DNA of 10,698 bases from an uncultured Eubacteriales bacterium (GCA_900321665.1 ONWY01000020.1:1-10698), one strand, 5' to 3'; shown: positions 1-5,363, numbered from the stretch's first letter. The notes: generated by a model from the letters alone, not told the origin. Program-made: numbers and translations.

Positions 1-278
1 AACAGGCTCTTGCGCAGGCTTGCGCCGAAATTGGCGGAGGTTTTGGCAGAAAAATAGTTGCCCAAAATTCCGACAACGCAGCCGATTGCCGCCACAATGC
101 ACATGATAACGCCCATCCAGGTGACATAGCCGGCATCGCCCTTGTCTACACCGCTGTCTAAAATCTTGGAGACAACGGTCGGGAGTGCCAAGGTGATTAA
201 ATTTTGCAGGCACACAAGCAGCATCGCGGTAACCGCATAGCGCTTGCAATGTTTTAAATACTTAATTAATTTTAACAT
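1..278 (-). CDS. ABC exporter membrane-domain protein, N-terminal part (cut by window edge)
   Basis: Only the first 92 codons lie in the window and the frame is open to base 1. The protein starts MLKLIKYLKHCKRYAVTAML and has two likely membrane helices, about residues 14-36 and 54-76. The segment around residues 31-43 (LPTVVSKILDSGV) and the one after helix 2 (NYFSAKTSANFGASLRKSL) match the usual start of type IV ABC exporter subunits (MsbA/MdlA/BmrA-like), in which a transmembrane domain of six helices precedes a C-terminal ATPase. The ATPase part is outside the window, so this is inferred. The ATG at 276-278 is supported by an AAAGGTTGAG-type ribosome binding site just upstream. Substrate unknown; many such clostridial genes come as heterodimer pairs. 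Confidence 0.8.
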   Translation of the reverse strand, partial: MLKLIKYLKHCKRYAVTAMLLVCLQNLITLALPTVVSKILDSGVDKGDAGYVTWMGVIMCIVAAIGCVVGILGNYFSAKTSANFGASLRKSL

Positions 279-326
279 ATCTCAACCTTTGTTTTTATTT
301 ATATATAGATTTAATATAACATAAAA

Positions 327-359
327 AGTCAAATAATACAAGCATTATACAGACAAGCA
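327..359 (-). promoter_or_regulatory. Candidate promoter region of the ABC exporter gene
   Basis: On the minus strand a perfect TATAAT lies at 344-349 with no convincing -35 at normal distance. A TTGACT at 327-332 is a good -35, but its matching -10 (TCTATA, 304-309) is poor. The TATAAT is bracketed by two direct copies of TGCTTGT (353-359 and 338-344), 15 bases apart. Either element could drive the exporter gene; which one is used cannot be decided from sequence. Confidence 0.3.
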
Positions 360-394
360 CTTGCGACAAATGCGGGATTTTGACAGACCGCTCG

Positions 395-436
395 CAAAAA
401 AGAAAGGGGCTGCTTCAACGCACCGTTGAAACAGCC
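395..436 (-). terminator. Rho-independent terminator of the mini-Spo0A gene
   Basis: On the minus strand a 12-bp stem (arms 436-425 and 419-408, one G-U pair) with loop GGTGC is followed by a T-rich tract (CCTTTCTTTTTT). It lies just after the stop codon at 448-450 and separates the small gene from the exporter gene downstream. It closely resembles the terminator at 1136-1164 in inverted orientation. Confidence 0.85.
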
Positions 437-447
437 TTTACTGTTGT

Positions 448-633
448 TTATTGACGGTCTATAAAATCGGCAGGCGCTTGATTGCTCACTTTTCTTGCCG
501 CTAAAGCAATAAAAAGCTCCGGTGGCATATCGTAACCCGCCGCTTTGATTGCCCTTTTTATTTCTTTATCCGCTTCCGCAGGGGTAGTATGATACTGTTC
601 GGCAATCTTTTCTAATAATCTTTTGTACTGCAT
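448..633 (-). CDS. Small Spo0A C-terminal-domain-like DNA-binding protein (61 aa)
   Basis: A 61-residue protein (MQYKRLLEKIAEQYHTTPAE...). Residues 8-32 (EKIAEQYHTTPAE...IKRAIKAAG) line up with the helix-turn-helix of Spo0A, recalled from B. subtilis as DIAKKYNTTPSRVERAIRHA. Residues 39-49 (ELFIALAARKV) resemble the last Spo0A helix (EFIAMVADKL). The receiver domain, the early C-domain helices and the segment between recognition and last helix are all absent. It therefore has DNA-recognition elements but no phosphorylation site. An in-frame TTG at 681 would add 16 residues, but the strong site AAAGGAGGG eight bases before the ATG at 631-633 fixes the shorter start. It is divergent from an XRE regulator and has tandem 0A boxes upstream. 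The role is inferred: an auxiliary or competing 0A-box binder. GC is somewhat lower than in neighbours (about 45%). Confidence 0.75.
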   Translation of the reverse strand: MQYKRLLEKIAEQYHTTPAEADKEIKRAIKAAGYDMPPELFIALAARKVSNQAPADFIDRQ

Positions 634-639
634 CGAATA

Positions 640-661
640 CCCTCCTTTCTCTTGAGGGAGG
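640..661 (-). promoter_or_regulatory. Ribosome binding site of the mini-Spo0A gene, with a complementary segment upstream
   Basis: AAAGGAGGG (648-640, minus strand) lies six bases before the ATG and decides the start. About nine bases further upstream, CCTCCCTC (661-654) is complementary to it: CCCTC (658-654) can pair with GAGGG (644-640), or CCTCC (661-657) with GGAGG (645-641). Both are only 5-bp stems, so sequestration of the site is possible but unproven. Confidence 0.5.
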
Positions 662-685
662 ATAACATATTTTGCATACAATTTC

Positions 686-702
686 TGTCGAATGCTGTCT
701 AA
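686..702 (+). promoter_or_regulatory. Tandem 0A boxes (Spo0A-type binding site)
   Basis: TGTCGAA at 686-692 is a perfect match to the Spo0A recognition box. TGTCTAA at 696-702 matches it with one change. The boxes are in the same orientation and start 10 bases apart (3-base spacer), the arrangement known for head-to-tail dimers of the Spo0A C-domain. They overlie the expected transcription start of the mini-Spo0A gene (its -10 is at 705-710), a position suited to repression. Confidence 0.6.
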
Positions 703-704
703 AA

Positions 705-710
705 TTTATA
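705..710 (-). promoter_or_regulatory. Candidate -10 of the mini-Spo0A gene
   Basis: TATAAA on the minus strand, about 70 bases before the supported ATG. The best -35-like word, TTGATA (729-724), is only 13 bases away, so the promoter is weak or needs an activator. The dyad at 716-730 covers that -35 region. Confidence 0.35.
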
Positions 711-715
711 CTTCT

Positions 716-730
716 TTTGATTTTATCAAA
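716..730. promoter_or_regulatory. 15-bp dyad, candidate operator
   Basis: TTTGAT-ttt-ATCAAA is a perfect 6-3-6 inverted repeat in the divergent gap, lying on the -35 side of the mini-Spo0A promoter. Dyads of this size are usual operators of XRE/Cro/CI-type repressors such as the one encoded at 792. The assignment is inferred from position and symmetry. Confidence 0.4.
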
Positions 731-739
731 TGTAGTCGC

Positions 740-768
740 TTAATTAATTCTAATGCAGAATGTATAAT
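740..768 (+). promoter_or_regulatory. Promoter of the XRE regulator gene
   Basis: TATAAT at 763-768 is a perfect -10 preceded directly by TG. At 17-base spacing the -35 is TTAATT (740-745), a poor match. A second dyad, ATTCT-aatgc-AGAAT (747-761), sits exactly between them, where a bound repressor would block polymerase. Autoregulation is therefore likely but not proven. Confidence 0.55.
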
Positions 769-791
769 ACCAATAGAGTGGAGGTGGAACC

Positions 792-1112
792 GTGCAAGAG
801 CCTAAAAATTTTTACAATGAAATGGGAAAGCGGATTGTTGCCAAGCGCAAGCAATTAGGGCTTTCTCAAGAAGAGCTTGCTGCCCGTGCCGAAGTATCTG
901 CACAAATGCTTTCTACCGCAGAGAGGGGCAGTAAATCCATTCTGTCCGAAAACTTAATGAAAATCAGCCGTGCATTAGGTGTCACCGCCGACTACCTGCT
1001 AACCGGCAAAATGGTCGAAGCAGATGCCAACGCGATTGCACAAAAGGTTTTGTCTGCCCCGCCCGAAACACAAGAAAAGATTAGCAGAATGGTAGATATC
1101 CTAATCGAATAA
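792..1112 (+). CDS. XRE-family (Cro/CI-type) helix-turn-helix regulator
   Basis: A 106-residue DNA-binding protein. Residues about 13-68 form a five-helix HTH_3 domain: KRIVAKRKQLGLSQEELAAR, then AEVSAQMLSTAERG as turn and recognition helix, and ALGVTADYLLTG as the usual closing helix. The rest (about residues 75-106, AIAQKVLSAPPETQEKIS...) is predicted helical and may mediate dimerization; no peptidase or sensor domain is present. It starts with GTG at 792, supported by GGAGGTGG about six bases upstream. It is transcribed divergently from the mini-Spo0A gene. Dyads at 716-730 and 747-761 in the shared gap suggest that it controls itself and perhaps its neighbour. Similar proteins occur both as host regulators and in mobile elements; no other phage or integrative-element gene is visible here. 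Confidence 0.88.
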   Translation: MQEPKNFYNEMGKRIVAKRKQLGLSQEELAARAEVSAQMLSTAERGSKSILSENLMKISRALGVTADYLLTGKMVEADANAIAQKVLSAPPETQEKISRMVDILIE

Positions 1113-1135
1113 CAAAAGCTTAGCTTTATCAAAAA

Positions 1136-1175
1136 GGCAGTTTCAACGGTGTGTTGAAACTGCCTCGTTTTTTAT
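1136..1175. terminator. Bidirectional terminator between the XRE and M20 genes
   Basis: A perfect 12-bp stem (1136-1147 with 1153-1164, loop GGTGT) is followed on the plus strand by TCGTTTTTT and preceded by AAAAA, which gives a T tract on the minus strand. It can end the XRE transcript and the convergent M20 transcript. Confidence 0.85.
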
Positions 1176-1239
1176 AAATCTTTTGTGCGAAAGAGCGTGC
1201 AGACAGTGCCCTCTCTTTCACTCTTAGCGTTGCTTGCGG

Positions 1240-2718
1240 TTAAAAGCAGCTGTTTTGCATAAAGCGATAGTAAAACTGAATATCGCTCTCCACATCGCTT
1301 ACCTTGAAGTATTCATTCACATTGTGCATACCGGCTCTGTATTTGGCATCGGTAATATGCGGGCTGAATTTAAAGGTGCACTTGGTTAAGCTGTCGTAGT
1401 ATTTGGAGTCTGTCCCCGCTACAAAGGGGAAGGGAGCGGTCACACCGCCGGGGAACACCTCCGCGACCGTTTTTTGCATCATCCGCCAGCCGAAGGAGTC
1501 CAAATCGCTCATGCTTGTCGGCTCGTGCTGCCCCACAGGGTCAAGCTCGATTTCGTACTTATCGCCGAGCACCTTTTGCATATGCGCTTTCACATCCTCC
1601 ACCTTTTCGCCGAGGTTCACGCGACAGTTGACAATTGCATAGCTCTCATCGGGCATGACATTAGCGGCATCGCTCGCGTGCAACACGGTAAATGCCATTG
1701 TCGTGCGCAGCATGGATGCCACGGCAGGGCTCAGGCGCAACAAAATCGGCTTCACAAGCGGTCTTAAAATATCGGCATTTGCCATTAACAGCTTAAACTT
1801 AAAGCTCGCCTTCGGGCAAACGGAGCGGATGAGCATATTCACCGCCGGTGTAAAGCGCGCCTTCATCTGGTGCTTGTTGAGCTTTACGACTGCCTTGCAC
1901 AGGCTGACTGCGGTGGTTTCCTTGGGCGGCATTGCCGCGTGGCCCGCAGTGCCCTTCGCGGAAATCTTGGCATTGACCCAACCCTTTTCGCAAACACCGA
2001 CCAGCGCCAAAGGTCCTTCAATCCCCACTAAGGAGGCATTGACAGGGTTCATTCCCTCATCAAAAATAAACTCAAATTCGATGCCCTCCGAGGCAAGCAC
2101 CTTGCACATGGCTTTCGCACCGTTACCGGCAATTTCCTCATCGTGCCCAAAGCAGAAATACATCGTGCGCTGCGGCAGTTTGCCCTGCCGCAGGTGCATT
2201 TCGGTCGCTTCGAAGATGGAAACGAGCTGGCTTTTCATATCAAAAGAGCCTCTACCCCAAATGCAGCCATCCTCTACCGCGGCGCTGAAGGGCGGGTGGT
2301 TCCAGCCCTCCTCCTGTGGCGGCACCACATCCTGGTGCCCCATAAACATCGCCGGCTTGAGCGAAGCGTCGCTGCCCTCGATTTTATACATCAGCGAATA
2401 TTTATCCACCACGCGCTTTTGTGCCTTCTCGTGAAAAAGCGGGAAGGTCTGCTCCAGATATGCCTGCAGCTCCAAAAAGGGGGTATCGGGTATCGTTTCA
2501 TCGCGCATGGAAACGGTCGGGATGCGAATGGCTCCCTGTACCTTCTTGAGCGCCGCATCCAAATCAATCTCCGGCTTTTCATACTCCTCCGGCTTTTCCG
2601 CCGTATCCTTCACCGCCAAGGCGCGAATCACAAAAATCAGCGCGATGAGCACCAAAACGGCTAAAATGACTAATACAACTATCATCATGCACCCCCTTCT
2701 TTCTATCATACAATCCAT
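1240..2718 (-). CDS. Membrane-anchored M20-family metallopeptidase (PM20D1/CPS1-like)
   Basis: A 492-residue zinc-dependent hydrolase of family M20. An N-terminal membrane helix (about residues 12-34, IVVLVILAVLVLIALIFVI) precedes the catalytic region, so the enzyme is probably tethered to the membrane. M20 metal and catalytic residues are visible: H128 and D130 in GHQDVVP, D160 in GRGSFD, E194/E195 in GHDEE, D220 in IFDEG and H465 near the end in GMHNVNE. The dimerization-domain histidine is H260 in GTAGHAAMPP. Length, anchor and layout resemble yeast carboxypeptidase S and PM20D1 (N-acyl amino acid hydrolase/synthase) more than short soluble DapE/ArgE enzymes. Substrate is unknown. The start is uncertain: ATG 2718 has AGGGAG upstream, but ATG 2685 (protein beginning MIVVLVIL) has AAGGGGG at good distance and fits the family equally well. 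No convincing -35/-10 pair was found. Confidence 0.87.
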   Translation of the reverse strand: MDCMIERRGCMMIVVLVILAVLVLIALIFVIRALAVKDTAEKPEEYEKPEIDLDAALKKVQGAIRIPTVSMRDETIPDTPFLELQAYLEQTFPLFHEKAQKRVVDKYSLMYKIEGSDASLKPAMFMGHQDVVPPQEEGWNHPPFSAAVEDGCIWGRGSFDMKSQLVSIFEATEMHLRQGKLPQRTMYFCFGHDEEIAGNGAKAMCKVLASEGIEFEFIFDEGMNPVNASLVGIEGPLALVGVCEKGWVNAKISAKGTAGHAAMPPKETTAVSLCKAVVKLNKHQMKARFTPAVNMLIRSVCPKASFKFKLLMANADILRPLVKPILLRLSPAVASMLRTTMAFTVLHASDAANVMPDESYAIVNCRVNLGEKVEDVKAHMQKVLGDKYEIELDPVGQHEPTSMSDLDSFGWRMMQKTVAEVFPGGVTAPFPFVAGTDSKYYDSLTKCTFKFSPHITDAKYRAGMHNVNEYFKVSDVESDIQFYYRFMQNSCF

Positions 2719-2752
2719 TATATTCTCCCTTTTTATTTATTGCAAGTAATTA

Positions 2753-2781
2753 TTGAAAAAGCGCGAAAAATATACTACAAT
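2753..2781 (+). promoter_or_regulatory. Promoter of the CMD-SDR operon
   Basis: TTGAAA (2753-2758), a 17-base spacer and TACAAT (2776-2781) form a good sigma-A promoter, with transcription expected near 2788. A second -10-like word, TATACT (2805-2810), lies too close to the ribosome binding site (GGGAG, 2816-2820) to be the main start. Confidence 0.6.
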
Positions 2782-2828
2782 AATACTCGAACTATTGATA
2801 AAACTATACTTTTTCGGGAGATGATAAC

Positions 2829-3368
2829 ATGAGAATTGCCCCTATTGAATACGAGAGCGCTTCCGCGCAAGTCAAGGCACTGTGGGATGCGCACGAAAGC
2901 GCGCATATTATGACCAATATGAAGCGTACCCTGCTGCACCACCCGCTTTCTTTTCAGGTGATGATGGAGTGGTACCCGCTGTATGAGCAGGTCGCGAAGA
3001 TTGAAGGTGTGGGAGAGCTTGGTGCCGATATTTTTTCTTACGCAATTTCCTCCGAAAACGACTGCTTGATTTGCGAAACCTTTTTCAGAAAAATCCTCAT
3101 TGATGCCGGCAGAAACCCGGATGCGCTGGATTTGAGCGAAAAGGAGCGCCTGTTGACCGAATACGGCAGAGCCTGTGTCAATCAGCCGGTGAAGGTGAGC
3201 GATGCGCTGTATGAAAAAATGCGCGCGCATTTCAGCGAGCAGGAGATGGTGCTGTTGACCACCTTCGCGGGCATGATGATTGCTACCAACCTGATTAACC
3301 ACGCGCTTGCCGTGGATTTAGACAGCCGCTTAATCGGCTACGAGAAAGGAAGGAAAACAAATGGCTAA
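2829..3368 (+). CDS. Carboxymuconolactone decarboxylase (AhpD-like) family protein
   Basis: A 179-residue, all-helical protein with the CMD-domain pattern around residues 60-90: VGELGADIFSYAISSENDC followed by LIC. In AhpD-type members the redox motif is C-x2-C-x3-H with a glutamate about 12 residues before the first cysteine. Here C79 and C82 are kept, the glutamate position holds D67, and the histidine position (86) is phenylalanine. The usual proton relay for thiol-disulfide chemistry is therefore altered. It may act as a disulfide reductase, a small-molecule enzyme or a binding partner; the substrate cannot be read from sequence. The ATG at 2829 follows GGGAG at suitable distance. The gene ends inside the next one (8-base overlap, ATGGCTAA), so the two products are almost certainly made together. 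Confidence 0.75.
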   Translation: MRIAPIEYESASAQVKALWDAHESAHIMTNMKRTLLHHPLSFQVMMEWYPLYEQVAKIEGVGELGADIFSYAISSENDCLICETFFRKILIDAGRNPDALDLSEKERLLTEYGRACVNQPVKVSDALYEKMRAHFSEQEMVLLTTFAGMMIATNLINHALAVDLDSRLIGYEKGRKTNG

Positions 3369-4191
3369 GGAATTTGAGGGAAAGGTTGTCTACATCACCG
3401 GTGCCGCCAAAGGGCAGGGGAGAGCGATTGCGCTCGCCTTTGCAAGAGAGGGTGCCGATATCATTGCCTTCGATTTAGGGCAAAAAATAGAATACCCCGC
3501 CTATAATGACGGCTCGAGCAAGGATTTGGACTCCTTGAAAGCGGAGATTGAAGCGCTCGGCAGAAGCTGTGTTACCTTCGCGGGCGATGTGCGCAGCGAA
3601 GCAGACTGCAAGGCGGCAGTGGAAAAGGGAGTCAAGGCGCTGGGGAGAATTGATATTTTAATTAACAATGCGGGCATTTGCGCCTATGCCTTTGCAGATG
3701 AAATGCTCGAAAGCGAATGGGACGCGATGATGGATATCAACGCCAAGGGCGCTTGGCTGACTGCCAAGCATGTGATTCCCGTGATGAAAAGTCAGGTCAA
3801 AGACTATGTAAAAGGCGAAACCTATGGCGTGATTATCAACAATTCCTCCATCGGCGGGTTGCGCGGTATGCGCCGGCTCTCGCACTATGCCGCCTCCAAG
3901 TGGGCGATGACCGGCATGACCAAGAGCTGGGCGCTGGAGCTGGCACCCTGGGGCATTCGCTGCATTTCCATTCACCCGACCGGGGTCAACACCCCGCTTA
4001 ATGACGGTATCGCCGCCATGGAGGGCAAAACCCCCGAGGAGGTGGCGGAGGCGAGCGCCGGCAACTTAATCCCCGTGCCGTGGATTGAGAGCGAGGATGT
4101 GGCAAACAGCGTGCTGTTTTTGTGCTCCGACAAGGCAAAGTATGTCACCGGCAGCCAATATGTGTTGGATGCGGGTCTGCTGACAGTCTGA
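3361..4191 (+). CDS. Mycofactocin-type short-chain dehydrogenase/reductase
   Basis: A 276-residue classical SDR with a Rossmann fold. Visible motifs: TGAAKGQG (residues 13-20) for dinucleotide binding, D38 at the end of the second strand (prefers NAD over NADP), NNAG (102-105), N127, S163 and the catalytic Y176-x3-K180 (YAASK). Two features point to the mycofactocin-coupled subfamily (carveol-dehydrogenase-like): an insertion after D38 (residues about 40-60) and the signatures HPTGVNTP (205-212) and PVPWIESEDVANSVLFL, which closely match recalled members. Those enzymes hold NAD(H) tightly and oxidise alcohols through the mycofactocin redox peptide. No mycofactocin biosynthesis gene is in this window. 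It is translationally coupled to the CMD-like gene; GGAAGG precedes its ATG. The alcohol or ketone substrate is unknown. Confidence 0.85.
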   Translation: MAKEFEGKVVYITGAAKGQGRAIALAFAREGADIIAFDLGQKIEYPAYNDGSSKDLDSLKAEIEALGRSCVTFAGDVRSEADCKAAVEKGVKALGRIDILINNAGICAYAFADEMLESEWDAMMDINAKGAWLTAKHVIPVMKSQVKDYVKGETYGVIINNSSIGGLRGMRRLSHYAASKWAMTGMTKSWALELAPWGIRCISIHPTGVNTPLNDGIAAMEGKTPEEVAEASAGNLIPVPWIESEDVANSVLFLCSDKAKYVTGSQYVLDAGLLTV

Positions 4192-4202
4192 ACCTGCCCC
4201 TA

Positions 4203-4246
4203 TAAAAAAAGGAAGCGTTGTTTCACCGTGAAACAACGCTTTTTTC
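4203..4246. terminator. Bidirectional terminator between the SDR and EIIC genes
   Basis: A perfect 14-bp inverted repeat (AAGCGTTGTTTCAC at 4213-4226, complement at 4229-4242) is followed by TTTTTTC on the plus strand and preceded by seven A residues, giving a T tract on the minus strand. It serves both convergent genes. Confidence 0.9.
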
Positions 4247-4258
4247 TATGAAATACAC

Positions 4259-5308
4259 TTAGTTTTCGCTTAACGTTTGGTAACCGTCCTTCACCCAACC
4301 GAGCTTTTTAAACAGCAGGTGGAAGAGCAGTGCGAGCACCGCGGGTGCAACCACGTGCATGAGCACAATTTCCAAAATAATCTGCCAGGTAGGCATGCTG
4401 CCCTTCATGGCATCCCAAGTGCCGAACTGCCCGACAAGACCGCTCGTGCCCATGCCGGCGCCGACCGGGGTACACTCCATTTTTAACACACAGGTGGAAA
4501 TCGGACCGAGCACCGCGCCCGCCAAGGTCGGAGCAAGCAAGATTTGCGGATGCTTCATAATGTTGCCCACCTGCAGCATGCTCGTACCGATACCCTGCGA
4601 AATTAAACCGCCGATTTTGTTATCTTTAAAGCTTGCAACGGCAAAACCGATCATCTGCGCCGAGCAGCCGACCACCGCCGCGCCGCCGGCAAGCCCCGAG
4701 AGCCCTATCATAATGCACAGCGCCGCCGAGGAAATAGGCGCGGTCAGCGCAAGCCCGACCACGACGGCAATGATAATGCCCATCGGCAGGGGGTGCAGCT
4801 CTGTGGTAAAATTTAAGAAGGTGCCGATTTCGCTCATCAGCCACGAAATCCCGGGGCCGACAAATTTGCCGACCAAGCCGCCTGCGACAATGGTCACAAG
4901 GGGCACCAAAATAATATCAATCTTCGTTTTGCCGGCAACCAAGCCGCCAAGCTCCGCCGCCACGGTGACTGCCACAAAGGCACCGGCGGGGCCGCCGAGC
5001 GCATAGGCAAACGCACCGACCGCAACCGAGGAAAAAATCACCAGCGGCTTGTGCTTTAAGCCGTAGGCAATTGCCGCGCCGATTGCCGCGCCGATCACAG
5101 GGCTCGAAGCCCCGAGCACGGCGATGTCCGCCCCGCTCTCGCTCTTGCCGAAGACAAAGGATGCCGCATACGCAAAAAATTCGCAGTGCGGAATGCGCCC
5201 GAGCTGTTGCAAAATCAAGCCGATAATCAGCGATGCAAATAAGCCGAGCGCCATTGCCGACATACCGTCTACAAAATATCGCTTTAAGTATTTCTTTACC
5301 GTTTTCAT
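4259..5308 (-). CDS. PTS EIIC_2 / PfoR-type membrane protein
   Basis: A 349-residue, very hydrophobic protein with about eight to ten membrane segments rich in Gly and Ala (for example residues 16-38, 66-84, 91-112, 133-155, 173-203 and 310-335). The overall pattern (VDGMSAMALGLFASLIIG near the start, TPVGAGMGTSGLVGQFGTW near 280-299) fits the PTS_EIIC_2 family, which to my recollection includes the C. perfringens regulator PfoR. True PTS permeases import sugars with EIIA and EIIB partners. No such domain or gene is nearby, so sugar phosphotransfer is doubtful and transport or regulation remain open. The ATG at 5306-5308 is chosen because GGGGAG lies six bases upstream; an in-frame TTG at 5323 would place that site inside the coding region. 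The gene is divergent from glyQS. Confidence 0.8.
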   Translation of the reverse strand: MKTVKKYLKRYFVDGMSAMALGLFASLIIGLILQQLGRIPHCEFFAYAASFVFGKSESGADIAVLGASSPVIGAAIGAAIAYGLKHKPLVIFSSVAVGAFAYALGGPAGAFVAVTVAAELGGLVAGKTKIDIILVPLVTIVAGGLVGKFVGPGISWLMSEIGTFLNFTTELHPLPMGIIIAVVVGLALTAPISSAALCIMIGLSGLAGGAAVVGCSAQMIGFAVASFKDNKIGGLISQGIGTSMLQVGNIMKHPQILLAPTLAGAVLGPISTCVLKMECTPVGAGMGTSGLVGQFGTWDAMKGSMPTWQIILEIVLMHVVAPAVLALLFHLLFKKLGWVKDGYQTLSEN

Positions 5309-5314
5309 ACAGTG

Positions 5315-5321
5315 CTCCCCC
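5315..5321 (-). promoter_or_regulatory. Ribosome binding site fixing the EIIC-like start
   Basis: GGGGGAG on the minus strand, six bases before ATG 5308. It rules out the longer TTG start at 5323, whose reading frame runs through this site. Confidence 0.7.
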
Positions 5322-5335
5322 AAGATTTTAACATT

Positions 5336-5363
5336 ATTATACCACTTATTCGAAAATGCACAA
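5336..5363 (-). promoter_or_regulatory. Promoter of the EIIC-like gene
   Basis: On the minus strand, TTGTGC (5363-5358), a 16-base spacer and a perfect TATAAT (5341-5336). The expected leader is about 20-25 bases. The dyad at 5364-5378 abuts the upstream side of the -35. Confidence 0.55.

Noticed and set aside
362..368. TGTCGCA (minus strand), an imperfect 0A-box word upstream of the ABC exporter gene
   Set aside because: One mismatch at a core base and no second box at 10-base spacing; likely chance, unlike the pair at 686-702.
1655..2434. A 259-codon open frame on the plus strand inside the M20 gene
   Set aside because: It is antisense to a clearly recognisable M20 peptidase, has no ribosome binding site and its translation resembles no protein family; long antisense frames arise from codon bias here.
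3361..4191. The idea that this is part of a mycofactocin biosynthesis cluster
   Set aside because: No precursor peptide, radical SAM maturase or other mft gene is present in the window; only the dehydrogenase subfamily signature is seen.
4359..5006. A 215-codon plus-strand frame inside the EIIC-like gene
   Set aside because: It is the antisense shadow of a Gly/Ala-rich membrane protein, which yields Pro/Thr/Ala-rich nonsense without a start signal.
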